64,000 nucleotides of DNA from Oceanisphaera litoralis (GCF_016907015.1 NZ_JAFBBE010000006.1:1-64000), one strand, 5' to 3'; shown: positions 11,027 through 21,816, counted from the stretch's first letter. The notes: generated by a model from the letters alone, not told the origin. Program-made: numbers and translations.

Positions 11027-12066
11027 TGCGTCTCTACCCGGAACAGCTGCCGCAACATCTGCAGGCCGGGCTGGCACCCTGCTATTTCATTTATGGTGAC
11101 GAACCGCTGCTGAAACAGGAAGCGCTGGACACCCTGCGCCAGGCCGCCCGCGCTCGGGGCTTCGACGAGCGTCACCGCTTCGATGCCGACGAAGGCCTGG
11201 ACTGGGACGGTATTTTCGATGCCAGCCAGTCGATGAGCCTGTTCAGCCAGCGGCAGATCATCGAGCTGCACCTGCCGGACAAGCTCGACAAGACCAGCTC
11301 GGATCGGTTGCGCGAACTGCTCAAACAATGTCACCCGGATTTATTGCTGCTCATTACCGGCCCCCGGCTCAATCAGCAACAGCAGAAAAGCGCCTGGTTC
11401 AAGGCGTTGACGGCGGCGGGTCCCCAGATACCGGTCGTCACCCCGGATGCCCGGCATTTTCCCCGCTGGCTGACACACAGGTTGCACCAGCATGGACTGA
11501 GTGCCGAACCCGAGGCTCTGCACTGGCTGGCCTATGCCTTCGAGGGCAACCTGCTGGCGGTGGCGGGCGAGATCGAAAAGCTGGCCCTGCAGCAACTGCC
11601 GCAACCACTGACACTGGCACTGTTGCAGCAACAGGTGCAGCCCCATCATCAGTTCAATCCCTTCCAGTTGTTCGACCCCCTGCTGCAGGGCAAGGTCAAG
11701 CGGGCCTGCCGCATCCTGCTGCAACTGCGCCAGGAAGGGGTGGAAGCCGGTATGCTGTGCCACCTGCTGGCCCGGGAACTGAGTACCCTGCAGCAACTGC
11801 AGCAGGGGCTGCAGGGCGGTCAGTCGTTTCATCAACTGGCCGGTGCCCTGCATGTCTGGTCCAGCCGACAGCCGCTGATGCAGGCGGCCCTTGGCCGGTT
11901 GCCAATGCCCAAGCTGCAGCAGCTGCAGGCCATGCTTGCGGCCGCCGACCGGGCCGTCGCCGCCTTCGATGACGACGAGGCCTGGCGCTGGCTCTACAGC
12001 CTCTGCGTCGGCTTTCTCGATGCACAACCGCTGACCATCAGTCCGACCTCACCCTTCACGGAATAA
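11026..12066 (+). CDS. holA: DNA polymerase III delta subunit HolA
   Basis: 346 aa clamp-loader delta subunit, which opens the beta sliding clamp. The N-terminal AAA-like domain contains the family segment CYFIYGDEPLLKQE (residues 18-31); the remainder is the helical lid and collar region rich in leucine and glutamine. Its position between lptE and nadD, with a one-base overlap upstream and a three-base gap downstream, is the enterobacterial order. Confidence 0.95.
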   Translation: MRLYPEQLPQHLQAGLAPCYFIYGDEPLLKQEALDTLRQAARARGFDERHRFDADEGLDWDGIFDASQSMSLFSQRQIIELHLPDKLDKTSSDRLRELLKQCHPDLLLLITGPRLNQQQQKSAWFKALTAAGPQIPVVTPDARHFPRWLTHRLHQHGLSAEPEALHWLAYAFEGNLLAVAGEIEKLALQQLPQPLTLALLQQQVQPHHQFNPFQLFDPLLQGKVKRACRILLQLRQEGVEAGMLCHLLARELSTLQQLQQGLQGGQSFHQLAGALHVWSSRQPLMQAALGRLPMPKLQQLQAMLAAADRAVAAFDDDEAWRWLYSLCVGFLDAQPLTISPTSPFTE

Positions 12067-12069
12067 ATA

Positions 12070-12717
12070 ATGAAAAAAGCCATCGGCCTGCTGGGCGGCA
12101 CCTTCGATCCCATTCATGTCGGCCATCTGCGCCCCGCCATTCAGGTGCTGGAACGGCTGGAGCTGGCCGAGGTACGGCTGCTGCCCAACTATATTCCGCC
12201 CCACAGGGCCACGCCCGACAGTGCGCCGGAACACCGGCTGGCCATGGTGCAACTGGCGGCGGCACAAACCCCGGGGCTGACCGTCGACGACCGGGAACTG
12301 AGGCGCGATCGCCCTTCCTGGACCATCGAGACCCTGATGGAACTGCGCCAGGAACATCCCCATACTCCCCTCTGTTTTCTGATGGGCATGGACTCCCTGT
12401 GCACCCTGGATCGCTGGCATCGCTGGCAGGAACTGCTCGTGCACGCTCACCTGGTGGTCAGTCACAGACCCGGCTGGATGCCCGACTTCAACCCGACCAT
12501 CGACGCCCTGTATCGGGCCCACGGCACCCGGGACAGCGAGCAATTGCATCGCCGCCTGGCCGGCTGTATTTACCTGATCGATAACCCGCCACTCGATATT
12601 TCCTCCACCCGGATACGTGAATGCATCCGGGCCGGGAACAATCCCCAATATTTGTTGCCTGACCCGGTCGCGGACTATATTCGAGATAAGGGACTCTACT
12701 TGGGGCCCGTGTTATAA
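12070..12717 (+). CDS. nadD: Nicotinate-nucleotide adenylyltransferase
   Basis: 215 aa enzyme that transfers AMP from ATP to nicotinate mononucleotide, giving deamido-NAD. The nucleotidyltransferase signature GGTFDPIHVGH is at residues 10-20 and the second motif, ISSTRIRE, lies near residues 177-184. Length and neighbours (holA, rsfS) match E. coli nadD. Confidence 0.96.
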   Translation: MKKAIGLLGGTFDPIHVGHLRPAIQVLERLELAEVRLLPNYIPPHRATPDSAPEHRLAMVQLAAAQTPGLTVDDRELRRDRPSWTIETLMELRQEHPHTPLCFLMGMDSLCTLDRWHRWQELLVHAHLVVSHRPGWMPDFNPTIDALYRAHGTRDSEQLHRRLAGCIYLIDNPPLDISSTRIRECIRAGNNPQYLLPDPVADYIRDKGLYLGPVL

Positions 12718-12751
12718 TCCGTCGTCATATTGAATTGAGGAGAATTCCCCC

Positions 12752-13093
12752 TTGCAAGGTCAAGAACTGCAAACCTTTATCGTCGACAAGCTCGACGATC
12801 TCAAAGCCCGCGATATCCAGGTCCTGGATGTCAGCGGCAAGTCCACCATCACCGACTGCATGATCATCTGCTCCGGTAATTCCAGCCGCCATGTCAACTC
12901 CATCGCCGAGCACCTGGCCACCGAAGCCAAACACGCCGGCCTGCACCTGATGTGTGTCGACGGCCTGGACGCCGGCGAATGGGTACTGGTCGACCTGGGC
13001 GACGCCATAGTGCACGTAATGCAGGAAGAAACCCGCGACTTTTACCAGCTCGAAAAACTCTGGGGTGGCAATAGCGTCGGAGCCGTGGCCTGA
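12752..13093 (+). CDS. rsfS: Ribosomal silencing factor RsfS
   Basis: 113 aa protein that binds L14 on the 50S subunit and prevents subunit joining in starvation. The family core appears as [20 protein letters not shown] followed by [13 protein letters not shown]. The start is TTG, preceded by GAGGAGAA; it gives an N-terminus MQGQELQTF that parallels E. coli RsfS. It overlaps rlmH by one base, so the two are probably co-translated. Confidence 0.95.
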   Translation: MQGQELQTFIVDKLDDLKARDIQVLDVSGKSTITDCMIICSGNSSRHVNSIAEHLATEAKHAGLHLMCVDGLDAGEWVLVDLGDAIVHVMQEETRDFYQLEKLWGGNSVGAVA

Positions 13094-13563
13094 TGAAACT
13101 GCAACTGGTGGCGGTCGGTACCAAGATGCCGTCCTGGATAACCGCCGGTTTTCAGGAATATCAGCGGCGTTTCCCTCGGGATCTGCCGCTGGAGCAGGTC
13201 GAGATCCCGGCCGGAAAACGCGGCAAGAATGCCGATATCGAGCGTATCCTGCACAAGGAAGGCGAACAGATGCTGGCCGCCGTGTCCAAATCGGCGCGCA
13301 TCGTCACCCTCGATATTCCGGGCCGGCCCTGGACCACGGCACAGCTGGCCGGCGAACTCACCCGCTGGCAGCTCGATGGCAGGGATGTCGCCATCCTGAT
13401 CGGCGGTCCCGAAGGGCTGTCGCCCGCCTGCAAGGCCGCCGCCGAACAATCCTGGTCTTTATCGCCGCTGACGCTGCCACATCCGCTGGTGCGGGTGGTG
13501 GCGGCAGAAAGCCTGTATCGCGCCTGGAGCATCAATAACAACCACCCCTATCACCGAGAGTAA
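13093..13563 (+). CDS. rlmH: 23S rRNA pseudouridine-1915 N3-methyltransferase RlmH
   Basis: 156 aa SPOUT-class methyltransferase that methylates pseudouridine 1915 in helix 69 of 23S rRNA. The knot motif IGGPEGLS and the C-terminal [16 protein letters not shown] are present, and the protein ends NNHPYHRE like its relatives. Overlapping rsfS and separated from mrdA by two bases, it links ribosome functions to the elongation operon. Confidence 0.96.
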   Translation: MKLQLVAVGTKMPSWITAGFQEYQRRFPRDLPLEQVEIPAGKRGKNADIERILHKEGEQMLAAVSKSARIVTLDIPGRPWTTAQLAGELTRWQLDGRDVAILIGGPEGLSPACKAAAEQSWSLSPLTLPHPLVRVVAAESLYRAWSINNNHPYHRE

Positions 13564-13565
13564 TA

Positions 13566-15458
13566 ATGGCAAAAGGCCGGGTAAAGATGCGCGATCATGG
13601 CGCCGAATCATCCCTGTACTGGCGCCGGGCTGTGATTGCGTTTATGGGCATAGTGCTGCTGATGGGGGTGCTGCTTGCCAACCTTTACCATCTGCAGATC
13701 AACGAACACCAGAGTTATCAGACCCGTTCCAACGATAACCGCATCAAGATTGTGCCCATAGCACCGACCCGGGGCCTGATCTACGATCGCAACGGCGTCC
13801 TGCTGGCGGAAAACCGCCCCATCTACAGCCTGGAAATCACCCCCGAACAATCCCCCGATCTGGACGCCACCGTCGACGAGCTGACAGATCTGCTCGGCCT
13901 TGATCCCGAAGTCAAAAAACGCTTTCTGGCCGAGGTTCGTCGCCAACGCCGTTTCAATCCGGTGGTGCTGGTCAATCGCCTGAGCGAAGAGCAGGTGGCC
14001 CTGTTCAGCATCAATCAGCATAAATATCCGGGCGCCACCATAGAGGCCTATCTCAAGCGCTTTTATCCCTACCGGGATACCTTCACCCATGTGATAGGCT
14101 ATGTGGCTCGCATCAACGACAAGGACGTCACGCGCCTGCGGGAAGACAACAAGCTGGCCAACTACGCCGCCACCCGGGATATCGGCAAGCTGGGCGTAGA
14201 GCGTTACTACGAGGACCTGCTCCACGGTCAGGCCGGTTATCAGGAAGTCGAGGTCAACAACCGCGGCCGGGTGATCCGCACCCTCACCTATCAGCCGCCG
14301 ACACCGGGCAGCGATATCTATCTCAACGTGGATGTGGCACTGCAGGTAAAGGCGCAGAAACTGATGGCCGATCGCCGCGGTGCCGCCGTCATCATGACCC
14401 CGAAAGACGGCAAGATACTGGCGCTGATCTCCAGCCCCAGCTACGACCCCAATCTGTTCGTGCACGGCATCAGCAGCCCCGAGTACCGGGAACTACTGAA
14501 CAACCCGGACCGCCCGCTGATCAACAGAGCCACTCAGGGCATCTACGCCCCCGCCTCCACCGTCAAGCCGATGCTGGCGGTCATGGGGCTGAACGAAGGC
14601 GCCATCACCCCCAGCACCCGTTACTTCGGTGGGCCCTATTTCCAGATCCCCAATACCAAGCGCAAATTCCGCGACTGGCGCCGCTGGGGCCACGGCTGGA
14701 TGGATGTATACCGGGCCATCGAAATTTCGGCCGATACCTTTTTCTATGATCTGGCCTATCGGGTCGGCATAGACAACCTCCATGACTATATGACCCGCTT
14801 CGGCTTCGGCCAGTATTCCGGGATCGATCTGCACGAAGAAACCAGCGGTACCATGCCTTCCCGCGACTGGAAGCAGGCCCGCCACAAGCAGCCCTGGTAT
14901 CAGGGGGACACCATCTCGGTGGGCATAGGTCAGGGCTACTGGACCGCCACCCCGTTGCAACTGGCCCGGGCCATCGCCATCATGGTGGACCACGGAGAAA
15001 CCGTTCACCCCCGGCTGCTGCACGGCATCAAGGGGCCAGAGGGCATGATCTCGATGCCGGTCAGCAAGAGTGAGCCTATTCAACTGAAGCAGGACAGCTT
15101 CTGGGACGTGGGCCTGGCCGGCATGTATCGGGTGATCAACGGCAGAGAGGGCACAGCCCGGCGGGCCTTTGCCGATACTCCCTACAAGGCGGGCGGAAAA
15201 TCCGGCACCGCTCAGGTATTCAGCCTGGCCGAAAACCAGCAGTACGACCATGCCAGCACCAGGGAGCATCTGCGCGACAATGCCCTTTTTGTGGCCTTGG
15301 CTCCCTTTGAAAAACCGGAAGTCGTGGTGTCGGTGGTACTGGAAAACGCCGGTGGCGGCAGCTCGCACGCCGCCCCCGTGGCCCGGGCCCTGCTCGATCT
15401 CTACATGATCCCCGAGCCGTTGCAGAACACCGAAGGCGAGGAACAGCACAATGAATAA
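13566..15458 (+). CDS. mrdA: Penicillin-binding protein 2 (elongation transpeptidase)
   Basis: 630 aa bitopic class B PBP, the DD-transpeptidase of the elongasome that works with RodA. One transmembrane helix (about residues 20-40) precedes the pedestal domain. The active-site serine is S331 in ASTVKP, with SAD as the second motif and KSGTA as the third. The C-terminus runs eight bases into rodA. Length matches E. coli MrdA (633 aa). Confidence 0.97.
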   Translation: MAKGRVKMRDHGAESSLYWRRAVIAFMGIVLLMGVLLANLYHLQINEHQSYQTRSNDNRIKIVPIAPTRGLIYDRNGVLLAENRPIYSLEITPEQSPDLDATVDELTDLLGLDPEVKKRFLAEVRRQRRFNPVVLVNRLSEEQVALFSINQHKYPGATIEAYLKRFYPYRDTFTHVIGYVARINDKDVTRLREDNKLANYAATRDIGKLGVERYYEDLLHGQAGYQEVEVNNRGRVIRTLTYQPPTPGSDIYLNVDVALQVKAQKLMADRRGAAVIMTPKDGKILALISSPSYDPNLFVHGISSPEYRELLNNPDRPLINRATQGIYAPASTVKPMLAVMGLNEGAITPSTRYFGGPYFQIPNTKRKFRDWRRWGHGWMDVYRAIEISADTFFYDLAYRVGIDNLHDYMTRFGFGQYSGIDLHEETSGTMPSRDWKQARHKQPWYQGDTISVGIGQGYWTATPLQLARAIAIMVDHGETVHPRLLHGIKGPEGMISMPVSKSEPIQLKQDSFWDVGLAGMYRVINGREGTARRAFADTPYKAGGKSGTAQVFSLAENQQYDHASTREHLRDNALFVALAPFEKPEVVVSVVLENAGGGSSHAAPVARALLDLYMIPEPLQNTEGEEQHNE

Positions 15459-16557
15459 ACATCGGCGCCGTCGCGCCTTGTGGGAAATTCTGCATCTGGA
15501 CTGGCCCCTGCTGCTGGGGCTGCTGACATTGCTCGGTGCCAGCCTCGCCATTCTTTATTCGGCCTCCGGTGAAAGCATGGACTCACTCACTCGTCAGGGC
15601 ATTCGCATCGGCTTGTCGCTGGTGGTGATGATGGTACTGGCGCAGTTACCTCCCGGCTTCTATGCCCGCTGGGCGCCGCCGTTGTTCATGCTGGGGCTGA
15701 TAATGCTGGTGCTGGTACTGCTGGTGGGGGACATCGGCAAGGGCGCCCAGCGCTGGCTGGAGTTGGGGTCCTTCCGCTTCCAGCCCTCGGAAATCATGAA
15801 ACTGGTGATGCCGATGACCATCGCCGCCTATATCAGCCGCTACCCGCTGCCGCCCAGCCTGTTGCATGTCTTTCTGGCACTGGGACTGGTGCTGATCCCC
15901 ACCCTGCTGATTGCCAAACAGCCGGATCTGGGCACCTCCCTGCTGGTGGCGGCCTCCGGCTTTTTCGTCATCTTTCTCGCCGGCATGTCCTGGCGACTGA
16001 TCCTGGCCGCCGTGGCCGCCATCGCCGCCTTTCTGCCGGCCCTGTGGTTTTTTCTGATGCACGACTATCAGAAACGACGGGTTCTGACTCTGCTGCATCC
16101 GGAAAGTGATCCCCTGGGGGCCGGTTATCATATCATCCAGTCCAAGATCGCCATCGGCTCGGGCGGACTCTGGGGCAAGGGCTGGCTGCAGGGTACCCAG
16201 TCACAGCTGGAATTTCTGCCCGAACGCCATACCGACTTTATTTTTGCGGTGTTGAGCGAAGAATTCGGTCTCGTTGGTGTCTGCCTGCTGATGCTGCTCT
16301 ATCTGTTCATCATCTGGCGTGGCCTTTATATCTCAATGCAGGCTCAGGGTGCCTTTCCCCGCCTGCTCGGCGGTGCCCTGACCCTGACCTTTTTCGTGTA
16401 CGTGTTCGTCAACATCGGCATGGTCAGTGGCCTGCTGCCGGTGGTGGGAGTACCCTTGCCCCTGATCAGTTACGGCGGTACCTCCATGGTGACACTGATG
16501 GCCGGATTTGGCATCCTGATGTCCGTGCATACCCATAAGCGCCTGTTGGCCAAATAA
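15451..16557 (+). CDS. rodA: Rod-shape peptidoglycan polymerase RodA
   Basis: 368 aa SEDS-family glycosyltransferase with about ten membrane segments that polymerises lipid II during elongation. SEDS signatures include [19 protein letters not shown] with the catalytic-type aspartate, and the C-terminal [14 protein letters not shown]. The start codon lies inside the end of mrdA, so the PBP2/RodA partners are coupled. Confidence 0.97.
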   Translation: MNKHRRRRALWEILHLDWPLLLGLLTLLGASLAILYSASGESMDSLTRQGIRIGLSLVVMMVLAQLPPGFYARWAPPLFMLGLIMLVLVLLVGDIGKGAQRWLELGSFRFQPSEIMKLVMPMTIAAYISRYPLPPSLLHVFLALGLVLIPTLLIAKQPDLGTSLLVAASGFFVIFLAGMSWRLILAAVAAIAAFLPALWFFLMHDYQKRRVLTLLHPESDPLGAGYHIIQSKIAIGSGGLWGKGWLQGTQSQLEFLPERHTDFIFAVLSEEFGLVGVCLLMLLYLFIIWRGLYISMQAQGAFPRLLGGALTLTFFVYVFVNIGMVSGLLPVVGVPLPLISYGGTSMVTLMAGFGILMSVHTHKRLLAK

Positions 16558-16569
16558 AAGGATTATCGA

Positions 16570-17541
16570 ATGCGTCTTGCCCTTGTTTCCGCCGCCTTGC
16601 TGTTGACCACCTCGGTAACCGCTGCCGAGATAAATCCGGAACAGCAGCGCTGGCTTGACGAACTGGCCGGCAAGTTTGAAGTGCCCATCGCCGAACTGAA
16701 TGACGCCATGACTCAGGCCAGCTATCAGCAATCGATCATCGATGCCATGACCCGACCGGCAGAAGCCAAACCCTGGCACCAGTACAGGTCCATTTTTCTG
16801 ACCGAGAAGCGACTGCAACAGGGTGTCGAGTTCTGGCAACAGCACGCCGAGCTGCTGGCCCGGGCCGAGCGGGAACTGCAGGTGCCGGCACACATCATCA
16901 CCGCCATCATCGGCGTGGAAACCTTCTACGGCGCCCACATGGGCAGTCACAAGGTGCTGGATGCACTCTATACCCTGGGCTTCAACTATCCGCCCCGGGG
17001 CGAGTTTTTCCGCTCCGAGTTTGCCCATTACCTGCAGCTGGCCAAGGAGCAGGGCTGGGCACTGCTCGATCAGAAAGGCTCCTACGCCGGCGCCATGGGC
17101 ATGGGTCAGTTTATTTCCTCCAGCTACCGCCATTATGCGGTCGACTTCGACGGTGATGGCGAGCGCAACCTGTTTCAGGCGGTGGATGCCATCGGCAGCG
17201 TCGCCAACTACTTTCATGAACACAAATGGCAACCGGGTGACGATGTTGCCTATCCGGCCCGGGCAACCGATACCGAGGCCGCCGACGCCCTGCTGGGCCC
17301 GGCGCTGGAGCTGAGTCACAGCTGGGCCGAGCTGGCGGCTGCCGGCGTGGTGGTGGAGCAGGAACTGGATGCAGACACCCCGGTCAAGCTGATTCGCCTG
17401 GACGGCGTCGATGGTCCGGAATATTGGGTGATACGGCATAACTTTTACGTGATTACCCGCTATAATCGCAGCCCCTTGTACGCCATGGCAGTCTATCAAC
17501 TCAGTGAGCAGCTTAAGCAGGCCTATGAACCGTCTCTCTAA
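16570..17541 (+). CDS. mltB: Membrane-bound lytic transglycosylase B
   Basis: 323 aa periplasmic lytic transglycosylase of family 3. A signal sequence occupies about residues 1-20; no lipobox cysteine is seen, so this copy may be soluble, unlike lipid-anchored E. coli MltB. The catalytic glutamate is E117 in GVETFYG, and the substrate-cleft segment YAGAMGMGQFISSSYR is intact. It follows rodA by 12 bases and overlaps rlpA. Confidence 0.92.
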   Translation: MRLALVSAALLLTTSVTAAEINPEQQRWLDELAGKFEVPIAELNDAMTQASYQQSIIDAMTRPAEAKPWHQYRSIFLTEKRLQQGVEFWQQHAELLARAERELQVPAHIITAIIGVETFYGAHMGSHKVLDALYTLGFNYPPRGEFFRSEFAHYLQLAKEQGWALLDQKGSYAGAMGMGQFISSSYRHYAVDFDGDGERNLFQAVDAIGSVANYFHEHKWQPGDDVAYPARATDTEAADALLGPALELSHSWAELAAAGVVVEQELDADTPVKLIRLDGVDGPEYWVIRHNFYVITRYNRSPLYAMAVYQLSEQLKQAYEPSL

Positions 17542-18445
17542 ATCCCTCTTGCCCTTGGCGGCACTGGGGCTGGCTGCCTGCAGCAGCCAGCCGGAACAGG
17601 CAGTAACACCGGACAAGCAGGATGCCGCCTACGATCGGGAAACCGCCGGCGGCCGCTATGCCCTGCGCCAGGACAAGCCGCCCGCCAACGCGCCCGACAT
17701 GAGCCAGGTGAAAAATGCGGTGCCCCGCTTCGAGCCCTACAGCCGGCGGGGTAACCGGGATTACAATGTCTGGGGCAGTGACTATCAGGTATGGAATGAC
17801 GTCAAGCACTACCGGGACGAAGGTCTGGCTTCCTGGTATGGCGCCAAGTTTCATGGCTATGAAACCTCGAACGGCGAAATCTACGACATGTATACCATGA
17901 CCGCCGCCCACAAGAATCTGCCGCTGCCGTCCTTCGTCAAGGTCATCAATGTCCAGAACGGCAAGCAGGTGATCGTCCGGGTCAATGATCGAGGGCCCTT
18001 TCATGGCGATCGCATTATCGATCTTTCCTATGCCGCCGCCTACAAGCTGGATATGCTCGACACCGGCACGGCACAGGTCAGGGTCGAGCTGCTCAGGATG
18101 GCTCCCGATGGCCAGTCGATACAGCTCGCCGCCGATGACCCGCAGACACAGGTGACGGGTACGCCGCTGGCCTACCGGCCAACGGCCGGCACCCAAACGG
18201 CGGTGGCCGCCCACAAGACGCCGGCCACCGCCGACCGCCATATTCAGTTGCTGGCCACCCGTTCCGCCGATAAAGCCAAGGAACTTGCTGCCCGGCTGAC
18301 CAAGGCGTATGGTTTCCCCGCACGGGTGGAACAGAGCGCCGAATGGTACCGCCTGCAGATGGGTCCCATTCCGGCCAACAAAATGGAAGATACCCTGTCC
18401 CGACTCGTGGCCGAAGGGTACGCACAGGCTTATTTTCTGAATTAA
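17525..18445 (+). CDS. rlpA: Septal-ring lipoprotein RlpA
   Basis: 306 aa outer-membrane lipoprotein. The lipobox LAAC puts the lipidated cysteine at residue 19, a double-psi beta-barrel domain with GLASWYGAKFHG and VNDRGPF follows, and a C-terminal SPOR domain binds denuded glycan. In some gammaproteobacteria RlpA is itself a lytic transglycosylase. A GTG at 17504 is in frame, but ATG 17525 gives a clean signal peptide; it lies within the end of mltB. Confidence 0.94.
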   Translation: MNRLSKSLLPLAALGLAACSSQPEQAVTPDKQDAAYDRETAGGRYALRQDKPPANAPDMSQVKNAVPRFEPYSRRGNRDYNVWGSDYQVWNDVKHYRDEGLASWYGAKFHGYETSNGEIYDMYTMTAAHKNLPLPSFVKVINVQNGKQVIVRVNDRGPFHGDRIIDLSYAAAYKLDMLDTGTAQVRVELLRMAPDGQSIQLAADDPQTQVTGTPLAYRPTAGTQTAVAAHKTPATADRHIQLLATRSADKAKELAARLTKAYGFPARVEQSAEWYRLQMGPIPANKMEDTLSRLVAEGYAQAYFLN

Positions 18446-18509
18446 TCGGCCTTATTTTCAACTTACACCGGCAACTAATGCCTATTTATACAGGGATCCA
18501 GCAGACGTT

Positions 18510-19682
18510 ATGCGTATGGTTAACACTCTCCCCTCTTTATTGCTCGCCGCTTTGGTGTCCTTTACCAGCCAGGCACAGACTCAGGGACCCATGATACCGG
18601 AGCCACCGGCCATCGCCGCCAAATCCTATGTACTGATGGATTACGCCAGCGGCCAGGTACTGGTGTCGCACCAGGCCGACGAAACACTGCCGCCGGCCAG
18701 CCTGACCAAGATGATGACCTCCTACATACTGGGCCAGGCGCTGCAGGAAGGTAAGGTCAAACGTGACGATCTGGTCACCATCAGCGAAGCCGCCTGGGCC
18801 CAGAATTTTCCCGGCTCCTCGGTGATGTTTCTGGAAGTGGGCAAGCAGGTCAGCATCGATCAGCTGAACCGGGGCATCATCATCCAGTCCGGTAACGATG
18901 CAACCGTGGCCGTGGCCGAGCACCTGGCCGGCAGCGTCAATTCCTTTGCCGATCTGATGAACGGCTGGGCGGCCCGGCTGGGCATGACCAACAGCCATTT
19001 CGTCACGCCCCACGGCCTGCACAGCGATGAGATGTATACCACCGCTTACGACATGGCGCTGCTGGGTCAGGCGCTGATCCGCGATGTGCCGGAAGAATAT
19101 AAAATCTATGCCGAAAAATCCTTTACCTATAACGGTATTACCCAGCACAACCGTAACTCGCTGCTGTGGGATCAGTCGCTGAATGTCGACGGCATCAAGA
19201 CCGGCCATGTCTCGGCCGTCGGTTACAACCTGGTGTCTTCCGCCACCAAGGAAGACATGCGTCTGATCGCCGTGGTGATGGGGGCGGCGAACGAACGGAT
19301 GCGCGCCTCCGAAAGCAAGAAACTACTGACCTATGGCTTTCGCTTCTATCAGACCCTGACCCCTTACCAGGCGGGCAGCAAGCTGATGGATCAGCGGATC
19401 TGGATGGGCGACAGGGACACCGTCGCCCTCGGCGTGGACAAGACGGTCGCGGTAACCATACCCCGCGGCCAGGCCCAGAGCCTGGAAGCCGACTTTACCC
19501 TCGACAAGGCGCTGAAGGCCCCGCTGGCAAAAGGCGAACAGGTTGGCACCCTGCACCTGAAGCTGGACGGCAAAGATGTGATGACCATGCCGCTGGTGGC
19601 GCTGGAAGAAGTAGAACAGGGTGGCATCTTCAGCCGCCTGATCGACTACATCAAGCTGCTGGTTCAGGATCTGTTCAACTGA
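18510..19682 (+). CDS. dacA: D-alanyl-D-alanine carboxypeptidase (PBP5/6 type)
   Basis: 390 aa penicillin-sensitive DD-carboxypeptidase that trims the terminal D-Ala of peptidoglycan stem peptides. A signal peptide is followed by the active-site serine S64 in SLTKM, the SGN triad (QSGNDA) and KTG (IKTGHV). A beta-rich C-terminal domain and an amphipathic tail (FSRLIDYIKLLVQDLF) provide membrane attachment. A terminator-like palindrome lies 86 bases after the stop. Confidence 0.96.
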   Translation: MRMVNTLPSLLLAALVSFTSQAQTQGPMIPEPPAIAAKSYVLMDYASGQVLVSHQADETLPPASLTKMMTSYILGQALQEGKVKRDDLVTISEAAWAQNFPGSSVMFLEVGKQVSIDQLNRGIIIQSGNDATVAVAEHLAGSVNSFADLMNGWAARLGMTNSHFVTPHGLHSDEMYTTAYDMALLGQALIRDVPEEYKIYAEKSFTYNGITQHNRNSLLWDQSLNVDGIKTGHVSAVGYNLVSSATKEDMRLIAVVMGAANERMRASESKKLLTYGFRFYQTLTPYQAGSKLMDQRIWMGDRDTVALGVDKTVAVTIPRGQAQSLEADFTLDKALKAPLAKGEQVGTLHLKLDGKDVMTMPLVALEEVEQGGIFSRLIDYIKLLVQDLFN

Positions 19683-19768
19683 GCCCCGTCGGGAGTGGGC
19701 TGGAGTAAGCCGAACAGCCGGAAGCGGCACGCTTCGGGCTTGTTCATCGCCCTTCCCCGCCAGATAAG

Positions 19769-19795
19769 TTGCCGGTTTCGAAACCGGCAATTTTA
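19769..19795 (+). terminator. Rho-independent terminator after dacA
   Basis: A perfect 22-bp palindrome, TTGCCGGTTTCGAAACCGGCAA, is followed by TTTTAT. It probably ends the mrdA-rodA-mltB-rlpA-dacA transcript. Confidence 0.75.
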
Positions 19796-19837
19796 TGGTA
19801 AAAATGTGAAATAGGTTATGGAACGGTTTCCATCACC

Positions 19838-19870
19838 CCCGAATAGCGCACGTTCCCGAATAGCGCACGT
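19838..19870. repeat. Direct duplication upstream of ybeD
   Basis: The 16-mer CCCGAATAGCGCACGT occurs twice in tandem (19838-19853 and 19855-19870) with one base between. It ends 13 bases before the ybeD ATG, so it is in the 5' untranslated or promoter region. Confidence 0.8.
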
Positions 19871-19883
19871 AGTAAAGGTTGCC

Positions 19884-20147
19884 ATGAATACCAAATTTGA
19901 TGAGTTGCTCGATTTTCCCTGCCGCTTCCCGTTCAAGATCCTGGGCCTGGCCGATGAGCGCCTGCCCGATATGGTGGTGGAAGTGCTGCAACAGCATGCC
20001 CCCGGTGATTACAGCCCGCAGGTTCGCCCCAGCAGCAAAGGTACCTACCACGCCGTGACCGTTCAAGTGACGGTGCACAGCAAGGAGCAGGTAGAATTGC
20101 TGTACCAGCAACTGGGTGAACTGGAACTGGTCAAGTACGTACTCTAG
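19884..20147 (+). CDS. ybeD: YbeD / DUF493 regulatory-fold protein
   Basis: 87 aa protein of the DUF493 family with a ferredoxin-like fold of unknown role. The start ATG 19884 (MNTKFDELLDFPC) was preferred to an upstream frame extension because it matches E. coli YbeD in length and start and has AAAGG upstream. The conserved core HAPGDYSPQVRPSSKGTYH is present. It sits between dacA and lipB, its usual place. Confidence 0.93.
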   Translation: MNTKFDELLDFPCRFPFKILGLADERLPDMVVEVLQQHAPGDYSPQVRPSSKGTYHAVTVQVTVHSKEQVELLYQQLGELELVKYVL

Positions 20148-20156
20148 GACATAGTG

Positions 20157-20810
20157 ATGTTGCAGGATAAGCTTACCGTCAGGCACTGGGGACAGGCCTC
20201 CTACGAACACGTCTGGCATACCATGCAGATGTTTACCGACCGGCGGGATCAAGACACCCAGGATGAATTCTGGCTGGTCGAGCACCTGCCGGTGTTCACC
20301 CAGGGTCAGGCCGGCAAGGCCGAGCATATTCTCAACGTCGGCGACATTCCGCTGGTACAGACCGACAGAGGCGGCCAGGTCACCTATCACGGCCCCGGAC
20401 AGCTGGTGTTGTATCTGCTGGTCGATGTCCGTCGCAAAAAACTCGGCGTTCGCCCGCTGGTTACCGGTATGGAAAGCGCCATCGTCAACCTGCTGGCCGA
20501 TTACCGGATAACAGCCTATGCCAAGCCCGATGCACCCGGCGTCTATGTGGGGGACAGCAAGATTGCCTCCCTGGGACTGCGGGTGCGCCGAGGCTGCTCC
20601 TTTCATGGGCTGGCGCTTAACGTCAATATGGATCTGACCCCTTTTCTGCGCATCAACCCCTGTGGTTATGCGGGCATGGCCATGACCCAGTGCTGTGCCC
20701 TTGGCGGACCCCAGACCCTTGAAGAAGCTCAATCCCGACTGGTACCCTTGCTGGCAGAGCAGCTTGGTTATCAACATCTCTACTACACCACAGAGAAGCT
20801 GAAACTATGA
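20157..20810 (+). CDS. lipB: Octanoyl-[acyl carrier protein] transferase LipB
   Basis: 217 aa octanoyltransferase that moves octanoyl from ACP to lipoyl domains. The core motif [11 protein letters not shown] and the catalytic pair, a lysine in DSKIASLG and a cysteine in INPCGYAG, are present. A GTG one codon upstream is possible; ATG 20157 is better placed after AGGAC. It overlaps lipA by four bases, giving a lipB-lipA lipoate operon. Confidence 0.96.
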   Translation: MLQDKLTVRHWGQASYEHVWHTMQMFTDRRDQDTQDEFWLVEHLPVFTQGQAGKAEHILNVGDIPLVQTDRGGQVTYHGPGQLVLYLLVDVRRKKLGVRPLVTGMESAIVNLLADYRITAYAKPDAPGVYVGDSKIASLGLRVRRGCSFHGLALNVNMDLTPFLRINPCGYAGMAMTQCCALGGPQTLEEAQSRLVPLLAEQLGYQHLYYTTEKLKL

Positions 20811-21772
20811 ATAAACCTGTACGCGTAGAGCCCGGCGTAAAATTGCGTGATGCCGACAAGATGGCCCTGATCCCGGTCAAGTACATGCCGGAGGCAGACG
20901 AGGAAGTATTGCGCAAGCCGGAGTGGATGAAGATCAAGCTTCCTCCCAGTAATCAGCGCATACAGGGCCTCAAAGACATAATGCGCGAAAACAAGCTGCA
21001 CTCTGTTTGCGAAGAGGCATCCTGCCCCAATCTACCCGAGTGTTTCAACCACGGCACCGCCACCTTCATGATCCTCGGCGCCATCTGTACCCGCCGCTGC
21101 CCCTTCTGCGACGTGGCCCACGGTCGCCCGCTGGCGGTGGATCCGGAAGAGCCGGGCAAGCTGGCCAAGACCATCAAGGAGCTGGGCCTCAAATACGTGG
21201 TCATCACCTCGGTGGACCGGGACGATCTGCGCGACGGCGGTGCCCAGCACTTCGTCGACTGTATCCGCGCCATCCGCGAACAGAGCCCCAATACCAAGAT
21301 TGAAATTCTGACCCCGGACTTCCGTGGTCGCATGGATACCGCGCTGGAAATCTTCAAGGATACGCCGCCGGACGTGTTCAACCACAATCTGGAAACCGCC
21401 CCGCGCCTGTATCGGGTTGCCCGTCCCGGCGCCGATTACAAGTGGTCGCTGGAGCTGCTGCGCCGGTTCAAGGAAATGCACCCGCAGGTGGCCACCAAGT
21501 CCGGTCTGATGATGGGCCTGGGCGAGACCAACGAAGAAATCGCCGAGGTGCTCAAGGATCTGCGCGCCCACAAGGTCTCCATGCTGACCCTGGGCCAGTA
21601 TCTGCAGCCGAGCCGCCATCACCTGCCGGTGAAGCGCTACGTGCCGCCGGCAGAGTTTGACGAGCTGAAAGTGATTGCCGACAACCTCGGCTTCTCCCAC
21701 GCCGCCTGCGGCCCCTTCGTCCGCTCGTCCTACCACGCGGACTTGCAGGCCCAGGGTGTGGAAGTGAAGTAA
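20807..21772 (+). CDS. lipA: Lipoyl synthase LipA
   Basis: 321 aa radical-SAM enzyme that inserts two sulfurs into protein-bound octanoyl groups. The auxiliary cluster cysteines C68, C73 and C79 ([12 protein letters not shown]) and the radical-SAM cysteines C94, C98 and C101 (CTRRCPFC) fall at the same positions as in E. coli LipA. A strong hairpin terminator follows 15 bases after the stop. Confidence 0.98.
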   Translation: MNKPVRVEPGVKLRDADKMALIPVKYMPEADEEVLRKPEWMKIKLPPSNQRIQGLKDIMRENKLHSVCEEASCPNLPECFNHGTATFMILGAICTRRCPFCDVAHGRPLAVDPEEPGKLAKTIKELGLKYVVITSVDRDDLRDGGAQHFVDCIRAIREQSPNTKIEILTPDFRGRMDTALEIFKDTPPDVFNHNLETAPRLYRVARPGADYKWSLELLRRFKEMHPQVATKSGLMMGLGETNEEIAEVLKDLRAHKVSMLTLGQYLQPSRHHLPVKRYVPPAEFDELKVIADNLGFSHAACGPFVRSSYHADLQAQGVEVK

Positions 21773-21787
21773 CCACTCCCCCGCATC

Positions 21788-21816
21788 AAAAAAGGAGCCT
21801 TACGGCTCCTTTTTTT
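21788..21816. terminator. Bidirectional rho-independent terminator, lipA/aroG
   Basis: AGGAGCC-TTAC-GGCTCCT is flanked by an A run on the left and a T run on the right, so it can end lipA (plus) and aroG (minus), which converge here. Confidence 0.85.
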
